A stretch of DNA of 64,000 bases. It comes from Planctomycetota bacterium. Its GTDB lineage: Bacteria; Planctomycetota; Uabimicrobiia; Uabimicrobiales; Uabimicrobiaceae. The stretch spans positions 1 through 64,000 of the forward strand of contig JAJDCR010000097.1 in the NCBI GenBank assembly GCA_029260735.1, written 5' to 3'. This document shows, piece by piece, positions 9,199-17,043 of the stretch. A program made the position numbers and the translations under genes. The notes beneath the pieces were generated by a model. It made no database searches. It saw nothing but the letters and a program-made list of their open reading frames with translations, and was not told where the DNA came from. Position 1 is the stretch's first letter; the number at the start of each line of letters is the position of its first letter.

Positions 9199-9834
9199 AT
9201 GGAATTCTCGAAGAAAACCGAAAAAATTTTTCAAATCTATGAAGATATAGATCAAAAAATCACGGGTATCCAAGAAAACTCCTGTGTTTCCTGCGTAAAA
9301 GGCTGCGGAAAATGCTGCCAACGCTTTGAGCCCTACATTTCCACCCTAGAAGCAATCCCCCTTGCCCAATTCCTAGAAAAAAATCCCGACCGAGAGCAAC
9401 AGTTTCACAAAGGAGTCGAGGAAAACAAAAAAGAATGGACAGCTTGTCCTTTCTATGACCACGACAACGACAACCACTGCACCATCTATTCCATTCGTCC
9501 TCTCATTTGCCGCATGTTTGGCTTCTCCGCTCATCAAAAAAAGAATAAAAGAGAGTTTTCTAGCTGCAGCCTCATCGAAAACGAAATGCCCGAAAAAGTA
9601 AAAGTAGCCCAGCGCCTAACCCAATCTGGCTTTCCCGTCCCCATCTACCAAGAAGTAGCCAAAGAAGCCCAAAAAATCGACTTTGACCTAGCGACAGACT
9701 ATCACCCATTCTCCCGCAGCGTAGAGATTGCCCTCGATATGCTAAGAGGAAAACAAACCTCCCAAGACCAAGCCGAAGAAAAACTCAAAGCCCACTTCAC
9801 CCAAGCCGTCCGCAAAAACGCCCTTTCTGAGTAG
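9199..9834 (+). CDS. YkgJ-family cysteine cluster (zinc/iron-chelating) protein
   Basis: Protein of 211 residues; the start at 9199 follows AAGGAAG, while an upstream in-frame start would overlap the XdhC gene. The N-terminal half has the cysteine pattern of the YkgJ/UPF0153 family: C-x2-C-x3-C-x2-CC, then CPFYDHDNDNHCTIYSIRP and CRMFGF. This domain is thought to chelate Zn or Fe-S. The C-terminal half is helical. The gene is 14 bases after the XdhC N-domain gene. Third-position C is commoner than in neighbouring genes, which may reflect a different origin. Confidence 0.85.
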   Translation: MEFSKKTEKIFQIYEDIDQKITGIQENSCVSCVKGCGKCCQRFEPYISTLEAIPLAQFLEKNPDREQQFHKGVEENKKEWTACPFYDHDNDNHCTIYSIRPLICRMFGFSAHQKKNKREFSSCSLIENEMPEKVKVAQRLTQSGFPVPIYQEVAKEAQKIDFDLATDYHPFSRSVEIALDMLRGKQTSQDQAEEKLKAHFTQAVRKNALSE

Positions 9835-9867
9835 CAGAAGTCTCAAACAATTGGCAGGATCGCCCCA

Positions 9868-10530
9868 ATGAAAAAAATACCAATTATCTTTCTCACTATT
9901 TTTTTACTCCTTGGACTTATAGCTCTTTTTCAAAATTCAGTGAGCATCAAAAAAAATACTCCAGAAGGTAATGCAAAAAATCCTTTGTACCTCACTGCAA
10001 TGGGACAAGGCCTATTTTCTAACCAAGTTATTTTAAATCAAGATAAAGACGAGGATGGCGAGTACGGAACTCTAAGAGAGTTAAGCGGATCCTCAAGTTC
10101 TCGAGTAAAAACAGCGGCAAGTAGCCTAATTCCAAGAACATTCTGTCCTCCTGAAAAAAGTACGCGATTAGTTCGTCACGGCTACATTTTTCAAATGTTT
10201 TTACCAGGAGAAAAAGGATGGGAAAGCGAAAAAATCAAAACCACAAACAAGCAAGAAATTATTGACGCCCAAGAAAAACACTTCATCTGCTATGCTTGGC
10301 CTAAAAAAATCTATAACGGAAGCCAAAGAATCTTTGTTATTAATGAAGAAGGAGATATTTACGCCTCCGACAACGAAGGAGCAAAACAGGGATATTATGG
10401 AGAGAAAAAGGCTCCTCGTCCTGATGCTGCCATTGATGAGAAATTTAAAGATCTAAAGAATCCTTTTTCTGGTTCGCTTGCCGATGGAGTGAGAGGAAAA
10501 GATGGGGGTATTTGGCGAGCAGTTGACTAG
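9868..10530 (+). CDS. Membrane-anchored pseudopilin C-domain-like protein
   Basis: Protein of 220 residues. It has one N-terminal hydrophobic helix (about residues 5-24) and then a globular part. The segments DKDEDGEYGTLREL, GYIFQMFLPG, HFICYAWPK and RIFVINEEGDIY follow the pattern of the C-terminal domain found on many planctomycete pseudopilins. The usual prepilin cleavage motif (Gly-Phe-Thr-Leu-Ile-Glu) is absent, so the helix is likely a plain membrane anchor. It is the last gene of a four-gene run starting at 8541. The family assignment is my pattern recognition, not a search. Confidence 0.6.
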   Translation: MKKIPIIFLTIFLLLGLIALFQNSVSIKKNTPEGNAKNPLYLTAMGQGLFSNQVILNQDKDEDGEYGTLRELSGSSSSRVKTAASSLIPRTFCPPEKSTRLVRHGYIFQMFLPGEKGWESEKIKTTNKQEIIDAQEKHFICYAWPKKIYNGSQRIFVINEEGDIYASDNEGAKQGYYGEKKAPRPDAAIDEKFKDLKNPFSGSLADGVRGKDGGIWRAVD

Positions 10531-10542
10531 AAACTGCGATTT

Positions 10543-10567
10543 AAAATCTACGTCTGGCACCAATGGC
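10543..10567. repeat. Copy of the TACGTCTGGCACC dispersed repeat
   Basis: AAATCTACGTCTGGCACCAATGGCATT lies just after the stop of the previous gene. It is the first of at least six places with this unit between here and 15055. A further degenerate copy (ATCTATGCCTGGCGCCA) lies at about 10808-10823. Confidence 0.6.
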
Positions 10568-10573
10568 ATTCAA

Positions 10574-10789
10574 TTAAGCAATAGATCTTAAAGTTAAAAG
10601 AAAGAAAGAAAGAGAAGAATTTCACGCAAAGATAGCAAAGAGAAGATATAAAAAGTCTTTCTATTGATATTGATAAAACTCTGCGAGTTTATCTTTTGTC
10701 TTGATTATTTCTCCCCTTTGCGTCTTTGCGTGAAATTCTTCTCTTTCTTTCTTTCTTTCTTTCTTTTAACTTTAAGATCTATTGCTTAA
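10574..10789. repeat. Large inverted repeat with microsatellite arms
   Basis: The arms 10574-10632 and 10723-10789 are near-exact inverted copies running from TTAAGCAATAGATCTTAAAG to TTTCACGCAAAGA. They differ in the number of internal AAAG units (three against five). The central 90 bases hold a small hairpin, GATAAA..TTTATC. A diverged half-copy lies at 14093-14153. No open frame is present. It looks like a MITE or other non-autonomous element. The rest of the gap to 11173 is AT-rich with no feature I can name. Confidence 0.7.
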
Positions 10790-11173
10790 AAAAAAATAAA
10801 TTACAATCTATGCCTGGCGCCAAAAAAAATTCACTCAACAAAAAAAAAATTCACTTCAGGTAAATCATTACCACTTTTGGTCTTGTTGAGTTAGAGAGAA
10901 ATCGTTAATACAAAAAATGAAAATTGTTATTTTTTTTGCAATAACCTGAATGTATAATGAATTAGTGTTAAGTTTCTAGAGTCAATAGTCTTAGCGTCAC
11001 TAATAGTAACCAAGATTCACGATTGAGTTATTTATAGTTATCTTTCATTGAAAAAGGTTATTAAGGTCAATACTCTTGAATACACCATAACGGGGCGCAG
11101 GAATTGTTATTGACTCTGTTGAAAGTAATTATATTCCTGGTTTTTTATGATAGTTTTTTTAAGGTGCTGGAAA

Positions 11174-11875
11174 ATGAATAAAAGTATTATAATGTTCACT
11201 CTTTTGCTCTTTGTGAATTTATTGCCATCTCACGCCGACCTTACGGCTCTAAATTTCTCTCCTAAATTTCTTAATGACAATGCCACTTTTGTTGCTGGTA
11301 ATGTCACGAAAACATTAGCAGGAGATGAAAGTTTTTTAGACTTAGAGGCTTTAGCTGGAGTTGGTAATGACGATTTAATGTCGATTCAGTTGATTGGTGC
11401 AAACCAAAATGTATCTAGTGTCGATATCACTTTAGATATTGAGAATGCTACACCTGGTGGAGATAATGATCTTATTATATATTTAACAGATGGTGTCAAT
11501 TTTATTGGTCTCCAAAGAGCTGATAACGGCGGCGGGCGTTTGGAAATATTCAATAGTAATCCTCCAGGAGCAAACGTTAGTGGTTCATTGTTTACAAGTT
11601 TTAATTCGCTATTCCAATTTAATGTTGACATGACAGCTAGTTCTCTTACTGCTACTGGCGAAATGAGTAGTCAGAGTCTTGTTGGAAATTCGAGTAATTT
11701 TTTAAATCCTGATAATGCTCTAAGTTTAATTATCAATGGAAATAGTGCAGGAGAAATTTTCCGTGTTAAATCCATTTCGGTAGAAATTACTTCCGATCCC
11801 GCTGTTCCCGAACCTACCTCTATTGTATTATTATCATTAGCGATATTTGGTTTTGTTGGTTATCGCCGACGATAA
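11174..11875 (+). CDS. PEP-CTERM sorting-domain protein
   Basis: Secreted protein of 233 residues. The start at 11174 follows AAGGTG and gives a clean signal peptide ending in SHA. The C-terminus carries VPEPTS, a hydrophobic helix and a final YRRR cluster, the PEP-CTERM signal that exosortase cuts and sorts to the cell surface or exopolysaccharide matrix. The body is rich in Asn, Asp, Gly and Ser and looks like a beta-sandwich; no catalytic motif was recognised. No exosortase gene is in the window. It sits alone in the repeat-rich accessory stretch. Confidence 0.8.
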   Translation: MNKSIIMFTLLLFVNLLPSHADLTALNFSPKFLNDNATFVAGNVTKTLAGDESFLDLEALAGVGNDDLMSIQLIGANQNVSSVDITLDIENATPGGDNDLIIYLTDGVNFIGLQRADNGGGRLEIFNSNPPGANVSGSLFTSFNSLFQFNVDMTASSLTATGEMSSQSLVGNSSNFLNPDNALSLIINGNSAGEIFRVKSISVEITSDPAVPEPTSIVLLSLAIFGFVGYRRR

Positions 11876-11900
11876 ATTCTTTTCCCAAAGAATCTAATTG

Positions 11901-11946
11901 AGAGTCTGTTATAAATTTTTTTCCCATTAATTTTATAGCAGACTCT
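11901..11946. terminator. Hairpin after the PEP-CTERM gene
   Basis: AGAGTCTGTTATAAA (11901-11915) pairs with TTTATAGCAGACTCT (11932-11946), with one internal mismatch. It starts 25 bases past the stop codon. The following T-run is weak, so termination is probable, not certain. Confidence 0.5.
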
Positions 11947-12008
11947 GACTTTCCTTAAATTCTAAAAATTACCATTTTCGCTGCTAAAAGTAGGCTAATT
12001 CTTCCAAA

Positions 12009-12202
12009 AAATCTACACCTGGCACGAATGGCATTTCAACTTCAATTTTGGTGCCAGACGTAAATTGAACCAGACGTTGATTTTACGTCTGGTTCAATTT
12101 TGGTGCCAACGTAAATCAACCCAGACGTAAAATCAACGTCTGGCATATGTCCAGATCAACGTCTAGCATCATTCAATTTTGGTGCCAGACGTAAATCAAC
12201 CC
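12009..12202. repeat. Tandem cluster of TACGTCTGGCACC-type repeats
   Basis: At least seven direct and inverted pieces of one unit are packed here. Examples are TTTTGGTGCCAGACGTAAAT (12046 on and 12177 on), ACGTCTGGTTCAATTTTGGTG and CAACGTCTGGCATATGTCCAG. Neighbouring copies in opposite orientation can fold on each other. The cluster ends exactly where the reading frame of the broken gene downstream begins, so it may have grown at or caused that break. Confidence 0.75.
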
Positions 12203-12743
12203 ATTTACTAAAAGCACAAAACTCCGGTAAAGCTTGGGGACATGACTATCAAGATGGTAATGATAATGCTCTTGTTTCTATTTGGTGTTTACTGGCACTA
12301 AAGACAGCCAAAGCAGCAGGATTAGATGTTCCACAAATATCACTCGAAGAAGCAAAAAAAATTTTCCTTTTTAGCAAAAAAATTTCTAAAGAACTCCCAA
12401 CAGCTTTATCTATAGTATCTCTCTTACACCTGGAAAAAGATCGCAGTAATATCGACCTAAGCAAAGAAAGCAAGCTACTAATAAACCGTTTGCCCAAAAA
12501 ACTTCTGATCACTATTACTTGTATTTTGGAACCTTGGCAATGTACAAACTAGAAAAAACTTATTCAAAACAATGGAGCAAAAACATTAAAGATATTTTAG
12601 TCGCCCAACAGGATAAGAAAGATGCTTGCAATAAAGGCTCCTGGTCGCCAACAGAATTCCAAAGTAAAAAGAACGGCCGAGTTTATTCAACTAGCTTGGC
12701 AATAATGACTTTAGAGATATATAATTACAATCTCATAAAATAA
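12203..12743 (+). pseudogene. Broken terpene-cyclase/prenyltransferase-repeat protein, C-terminal remnant
   Basis: From 12214 one frame encodes GKAWGHDYQDGNDNALVSI and a following ALKTAKAAGLDVP, the pattern of the squalene-cyclase/prenyltransferase repeat proteins that are common in planctomycetes. It stops at 12552. From about 12500 the next frame continues the same family pattern (HYYLYFGTLAMYK, then a GSWSP segment and GRVYSTSLAIMTLE) to a stop at 12743. The switch lies at the CCCAAAAAAC run near 12493, so a one-base frameshift is likely. The 5' part is missing and replaced by the repeat cluster. In intact members this domain is an alpha-alpha toroid, often secreted. Confidence 0.75.
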
Positions 12744-12802
12744 GAGGGATCACAGAAGTCTTCTCTTTCGCGGTATCGTTTATTTACAAATGGAGAGCAA
12801 GT

Positions 12803-13231
12803 ATGTCCGAATTATTAATAACAGGTGGTTGCCGCTGTGGCAAGATCCGCTTTGAATTTCATACCGAGAACCTGTCGGGAGGGGCGATTTGTGCTTGTGT
12901 TGATTGCCAACGTGCTAGTGGTGCTGTACTCAATCATGCAGTGGCGGCCAATAGTCAAAAATTCAAATTATTGCAAGGACAAGACACTATCAAAAGCTAT
13001 GATGATATCGGCGAGTCTGGTAAAAAAGTATCCCGATTTTTTTGTGGCGAGTGCGGCTCCCAGTTATTTGCCAAACCACAAAGTTATCCCGACTTTGTGT
13101 CCGTTCGTGTGCCATCCTTAGATAAAAAACCCGAAGTAGCCCCTAAATTTGCCATTTATCTCAACAACATTCCTTCGTGGGTCACACTTCCAGAAGAGAT
13201 GATTGAAGAGGGCAAGAAATATGGTGGCTAA
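12803..13231 (+). CDS. GFA-family (CENP-V/GFA fold) zinc protein
   Basis: Protein of 142 residues with the GFA zinc-fold signature. CRCGKIRF (C10, C12), CACVDCQRASG and FFCGECGSQLF provide the Cys ligands for the two zinc ions of the fold. The family was named for glutathione-dependent formaldehyde-activating enzyme, but most members have unknown substrates. It is complete, with GGAGAG before the start. A second, diverged GFA gene lies 340 bases on in the opposite direction, so the region holds two family members. Confidence 0.85.
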   Translation: MSELLITGGCRCGKIRFEFHTENLSGGAICACVDCQRASGAVLNHAVAANSQKFKLLQGQDTIKSYDDIGESGKKVSRFFCGECGSQLFAKPQSYPDFVSVRVPSLDKKPEVAPKFAIYLNNIPSWVTLPEEMIEEGKKYGG

Positions 13232-13370
13232 CAGATTGACTGAGCCTGCTTTAAAAAGCCACACGCATCTCCAGTTTAAACCAAATCATGGAATTGACTA
13301 ACTAAAGAGAAAAGGCTAAGTCCTGTCGAAAGAAAACTCGTATCAAAACCTAGCCAAATATGAGGCAGCG

Positions 13371-13577
13371 ATGAAAAAAATCTACGTTTTGATTTTTCTA
13401 GGAATGGTTTCTTGTAATCATAATCTACAAATTGACAAAAAAATAAATACTCCCATCACAGCAAATAAAGCAAAACCTATCTTTGTAGAAGAAGATAGCT
13501 ATGATGATACAGAATCAACCGAACTTCATTATGCCCTTTTTAAGTTACGCTACCGTCCTTTAGAATCATTTATCTAG
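13371..13577 (+). CDS. Possible small lipoprotein
   Basis: Open frame of 68 residues beginning MKKIYVLIFLGMVSC, a plausible lipoprotein signal with the lipidated Cys at residue 15. The short mature part is acidic and matches nothing I know. GAGG lies close to the start. The stop overlaps by 4 bases the stop of the convergent GFA gene. It may be a real small lipoprotein or the front of a lost longer gene. Confidence 0.4.
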   Translation: MKKIYVLIFLGMVSCNHNLQIDKKINTPITANKAKPIFVEEDSYDDTESTELHYALFKLRYRPLESFI

Positions 13578-13951
13578 CTAATTTTCCACCATTTTGGGCA
13601 ACTTCCTTTGTAAGAATGTTTAGTATGTATAAACTCTTCTCCCTTAACTGAATCAAAACATCCCAGAACTAGTGCAACAACAGGATCGTCATCTATGGCT
13701 CCTATTGTGCTGCCACATTTTGAGCAAAAAGCTCTACTTGAAAAATCTGAAGATCTATATGTTTCCGGAGTCCCCCCCTCACCTATCCACTCAACTGATG
13801 CACTGGGAAACTCAACCCAAGAAACAGTCAGCGCGCCAGAATGACATTGGCACATTTTACAGGAACAGGTATGTGGATTTTGTGGTTTTCCTTTTGCTAA
13901 AAATTTAATATTTCCACATAAACAACTGCCACTATAATTTTGTTTATTCAT
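13574..13951 (-). CDS. Second GFA-family zinc protein
   Basis: Protein of 125 residues with the same fold as the gene at 12803 but clearly diverged. The Cys ligands are in SCLCGNIKF, HTCSCKMCQCHSG and AFCSKCGSTIG. The segment with SVEWIGEGG and the closing pattern SCPKWWKIS are usual for compact GFA proteins. AAGGTAAG precedes the start. Substrate unknown. It is convergent with the small lipoprotein frame. Confidence 0.85.
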   Translation of the reverse strand: MNKQNYSGSCLCGNIKFLAKGKPQNPHTCSCKMCQCHSGALTVSWVEFPSASVEWIGEGGTPETYRSSDFSSRAFCSKCGSTIGAIDDDPVVALVLGCFDSVKGEEFIHTKHSYKGSCPKWWKIS

Positions 13952-14055
13952 AACTACTTACCTTGATTCTTTATTAAATAAAAGACTTCTACCCATTAGT
14001 TAACGAATAGATAAAGCATTTGTAAAAAACCTTCAATTATTTGAGGCTAAAAGAA

Positions 14056-14275
14056 AAAATCTACGTCTGGCACTCTCTGGCACCAAATGCCACCGAGTTT
14101 ATCTTTTGTCTTGTTTTTTTCCCCTTGGCGTCTTTGCGTGAGATTCTTTTTTCAGCTATTAAGGCTCTTAACTGAATGCCGTTTACGTCTGGTACAATAG
14201 CAATAAACCTCATTGAAGATACAAATATTATTTTTTTGCCCATCAGTGACCCAGGATATCGCTCGCTTTTGGGGA
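14056..14275. repeat. Mosaic of three dispersed repeat families
   Basis: The 447-base gap 13952-14398 holds no gene. Within it are a TACGTCTGGCAC unit with a second CTGGCACC (14056-14094), a half-copy of the large inverted repeat (14093-14153, matching 10683-10744), another TTTACGTCTGG unit (14181-14193), and at 14222-14272 a piece matching the hairpin repeat at 40865-40935 (GTGACCCAGGATATCGCTCG). Short open frames here are chance readings of these repeats. Confidence 0.65.
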
Positions 14276-14398
14276 ATTTTAATTTTTAAATGAACTTTTG
14301 TCAAAAATTTGTAAAAATATAGAAAAATATAGTACAATTAAAATTGAAAATTATTGAAAATCATGTAACTCTGGCAATACAAGAGGATTAACTATAAA

Positions 14399-14968
14399 AT
14401 GACAGCAACATGCAGCAATCCTGAAAATATTTATGTTTATAGGATTAACGGTGATGACAAGATTACCTATGTCAGTGACAACTGGAACAAGTTTGCGAAA
14501 GATAATGGTGCATCTAAATCGTGTTTATCATCTTTTGTATTAAATAAATCTCTCTGGGATTTCATTGAAAACACAGAGACTATTTATCTATACAAACTAT
14601 TAGTTGAAATGATTAGAACTAAGAAGAAATCTATTACAATCCCTATTCGCTGTGATGCTCCAGATTTGCGGAGATTTATAGAGATCATCATAAAACCCTT
14701 ACCAGAAAACTATGTTGAATTTTCAAGCCAAATTATTGGTATAGAGCAGAGAGATTTTCTTCAAATCTTGGATAAAACCATAGACCGGTCAGAGGATTTT
14801 GTAACTATATGCAGTTATTGCAAAAAGATTGAAGTATCAGAAAATGAGTGGCTAGACACAGAAAAAGCTGTTGAATTTTTGGGTTTATTCAAAAGTACTA
14901 AACTACCTCAGCTTACACATAGTGCTTGTCCGGTATGCTATAAATCAGCTATGGCTGAGTTTATATAG
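14399..14968 (+). CDS. PAS-like sensor protein with C-terminal CxxC motif
   Basis: Protein of 189 residues. The first 120 residues follow the PAS-like pattern of small sensor proteins: a Tyr-Val-Ser-Asp-Asn-Trp segment (ITYVSDNWNKFAKDNG), SLWDFI, and IPIRCDAPDLRRFIEI. The C-terminus has ICSYCKKIE about 40 residues before SACPVCYKS, a Cys4 arrangement like the linker found after PAS domains in many two-component proteins. No kinase or output domain follows, so it would have to act on a partner or bind a metal or haem. AGAGGA lies 11 bases before the start. Confidence 0.6.
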   Translation: MTATCSNPENIYVYRINGDDKITYVSDNWNKFAKDNGASKSCLSSFVLNKSLWDFIENTETIYLYKLLVEMIRTKKKSITIPIRCDAPDLRRFIEIIIKPLPENYVEFSSQIIGIEQRDFLQILDKTIDRSEDFVTICSYCKKIEVSENEWLDTEKAVEFLGLFKSTKLPQLTHSACPVCYKSAMAEFI

Positions 14969-15027
14969 CCATTTATCTTTGATCTACCAATTGATTAATA
15001 TTGGGACAATTCGTGGTAAACTCAGTT

Positions 15028-15055
15028 TAAATTTTACGTCTGGCTCGATTTACCC
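15028..15055. repeat. Copy of the TACGTCTGGCACC dispersed repeat
   Basis: AAATTTTACGTCTGGCTCGATTTACC lies between the PAS-like gene and the XdhC Rossmann gene. It is the last copy noticed in the window and marks the right edge of the repeat-rich stretch. Confidence 0.55.
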
Positions 15056-15070
15056 CTGATTAATCCCCCA

Positions 15071-15865
15071 TCACTTCTTAGGAAGCTTCTTCAACCTCTG
15101 AAAATCTTTTTTCATATCCAAAGCCCACTGCGGCCCCCAGTGATAAACACTAATAATTTCGGCGATGATACTTAAAGCAATCCTTTCTGGGGTGCCTCCT
15201 CCCAAAGGAAGACCAACAGGAGCATGAATTTTTTTCAGGGTATCCTCTTGGTACCCTTCCTCTTTTAAGAGGCGAAATACTCCGGCCAAACGACGTAGGC
15301 TCCCGATCATTCCAATGTAAGCGACTTCTGTTCCTAGGATTTCTAAGAGACAGTCTTTATCGAAGGTGTGTCCTCTGGTCACTAAAACAACGTAGGTGAA
15401 GGAGTCAAAACGAAGTTCGCGTACTTTTTCGACGAAGGAGCCCACTATTATCTCATCTGCTTCGGGGAAAAGTTCCTTATTCGCACAATCTGCTCGGTCG
15501 TCAAGGACGATGACTCGAAAGCCTTGCATTTTGGCTAAGGAACAAAGAGGAATCGCAATGTGCCCTGCTCCGATAATGAGAATGGTCTTTTGGCGGGCGA
15601 TGAACTCCCAAAAAACTTGAATTTTACCCTCTTCAAAATTTAGATTTTCGGTACGAGAGACTTTTTTTTCCAAGTAGTGGTGGGCTTTTTTTAGGATCTC
15701 CTTTTGCAATTCGAGAGGGAGAATTTCTCCCCAGAAATTTTCTTTGCTCACGATCATTTTTGTTCCCACGCTAAGAGAGGGAATATTTTCGACTTTGTAT
15801 ATTCGCACAGCAATAAAAGAGAGCTGCTCTTCCATCAGTTGAAGGCTTTTATCTATTAAATTCAT
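15071..15865 (-). CDS. XdhC Rossmann (C-terminal) domain protein
   Basis: Protein of 264 residues. Residues 90-250 are the XdhC Rossmann domain: ILIIGAGHIAIPL (nucleotide-binding GxGxxA/G-type loop), VVLVTRGHTFDKDCL, YIGMIGSLRR and the closing GLPLGGGTPERIALSI, all hallmarks of XdhC/CoxI C-domains. The N-terminal 85 residues resemble the end of the XdhC N-domain but lack its GGCVE motif. The missing half may be the separate protein at 8834. The protein would take part in molybdenum-cofactor sulfuration and insertion. No hydroxylase partner is in the window. Confidence 0.87.
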   Translation of the reverse strand: MNLIDKSLQLMEEQLSFIAVRIYKVENIPSLSVGTKMIVSKENFWGEILPLELQKEILKKAHHYLEKKVSRTENLNFEEGKIQVFWEFIARQKTILIIGAGHIAIPLCSLAKMQGFRVIVLDDRADCANKELFPEADEIIVGSFVEKVRELRFDSFTYVVLVTRGHTFDKDCLLEILGTEVAYIGMIGSLRRLAGVFRLLKEEGYQEDTLKKIHAPVGLPLGGGTPERIALSIIAEIISVYHWGPQWALDMKKDFQRLKKLPKK

Positions 15866-15921
15866 CTTTTCGGACTATTCCTTGTTTTTCTAGAAAATCG
15901 AGGGAAAACTTTAAAAAAAGC

Positions 15922-15949
15922 TTGACATTGCGGTTCGTTTTGTTATTAT
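15922..15949 (+). promoter_or_regulatory. Sigma-70-type promoter of tRNA-Ala
   Basis: TTGACA (15922-15927), a 16-base spacer and TATTAT (15944-15949) lie 13 bases before the mature tRNA. Confidence 0.75.
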
Positions 15950-15962
15950 GTGCCCATCATTT

Positions 15963-16038
<76 letters not shown>

Positions 16039-16081
16039 AATTTCCTACCTTAAAATCACACCTAATCTTTACTTCATCACC

Positions 16082-16942
16082 CTAAGCATGTTCTTGCAAA
16101 AAATCTTCAATTAACTCTGCTAACTCTTCTGGTTTATCGGTATGAGGAAAATGAGAAGATCCTTCCATTGTTTTTGTTATAGCCTGGGAAAAAGCTTTCT
16201 GATGGAGTTCTTCTTGGGTAATTTTATAAGGACTCAGTGAGCCTTTTATCCGCAAAACGGGGCAAGTTATTTTGCGAAAAAACTCCAGCGCTTGCTCTGA
16301 GTAAAAAGCCTGCGGAGCCATTGTTTTATGCAAAGGGTCAAAAATCCAAATGTACTTTCCATCCACCTTCTTTGTCATTTCTCTGGCCAGATACTCGGCA
16401 AAATCATCAGGAAGAGTCCGGTTATAGACTTTCAATTTTTTCATCGCTATATCTAGGCTTTCCATCGGTTGATGGAATTGAGGCTGGATCATTTGGCTTA
16501 ACCATTTCTCTAGTTTTTCGGGAGCTTCCGAAAACGGTGTGTTCCGAGGAGGCCCTTCTCCTTCAATTAAAGTCAAAGTTTTTGCTTGCCCTGGTTTTGC
16601 TCCTAAATAGTAATTTGCAACCATTCCTCCCATCGAATGAGCAACTATATGGGTAGGCCCTGAGCTAATCTGATTCCAAAGAGCATCCAAGTCAGCCACA
16701 TAGTTAAAAAAATGATAGTAGCCCCCTTCTTTAACCCAAGAGCTTAAACCATGCCCTCTAAAGTCAAAAGCAACCACTCGGTACTTTTGCTTCAAGATAG
16801 AAGCTAGTTTGACAAAGTAGAAAGCTGAGCAAACAAAGCCATGTAAACAAACAATGGTCTCTTTTCCTTCAGGGTTCCAAATTAAAGTGTTGTGCCTTAT
16901 GCCATTTGCGGTAATAAATTTTTGTTCGTGTTCGCTTTTCAT
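16082..16942 (-). CDS. Alpha/beta-fold hydrolase
   Basis: Protein of 286 residues with the alpha/beta-hydrolase core: oxyanion HGF near residue 34, DFRGHGLS after strand 4, nucleophile Ser in VAHSMGGMVA, and a late Gly-Ser-Ser-His-Phe segment supplying the His. A lid-like insertion lies in the middle. There is no signal peptide, so it is cytoplasmic. It could be an esterase, lipase or epoxide-hydrolase-like enzyme; the substrate cannot be read from sequence. The gene is monocistronic, transcribed towards tRNA-Ala. Confidence 0.85.
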   Translation of the reverse strand: MKSEHEQKFITANGIRHNTLIWNPEGKETIVCLHGFVCSAFYFVKLASILKQKYRVVAFDFRGHGLSSWVKEGGYYHFFNYVADLDALWNQISSGPTHIVAHSMGGMVANYYLGAKPGQAKTLTLIEGEGPPRNTPFSEAPEKLEKWLSQMIQPQFHQPMESLDIAMKKLKVYNRTLPDDFAEYLAREMTKKVDGKYIWIFDPLHKTMAPQAFYSEQALEFFRKITCPVLRIKGSLSPYKITQEELHQKAFSQAITKTMEGSSHFPHTDKPEELAELIEDFLQEHA

Positions 16943-17043
16943 AAAATAACCTAAATGTTGATATTGATTTCATAAACTGGTATTTTAGGTACTAAATCAT
17001 TTTCTAAGCCATCATATTTCCACATTGAAAGAGAAAAAATACC

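Noticed and set aside
12249..12512. Minus-strand open frame over the broken terpene-cyclase-like gene
   Set aside because: The plus strand encodes a recognisable family pattern there; the minus frame has none.
14061..14337. Two short minus-strand open frames
   Set aside because: They consist of dispersed repeats and share residues with a frame over the repeat at 40865, so the similarity is at DNA level.
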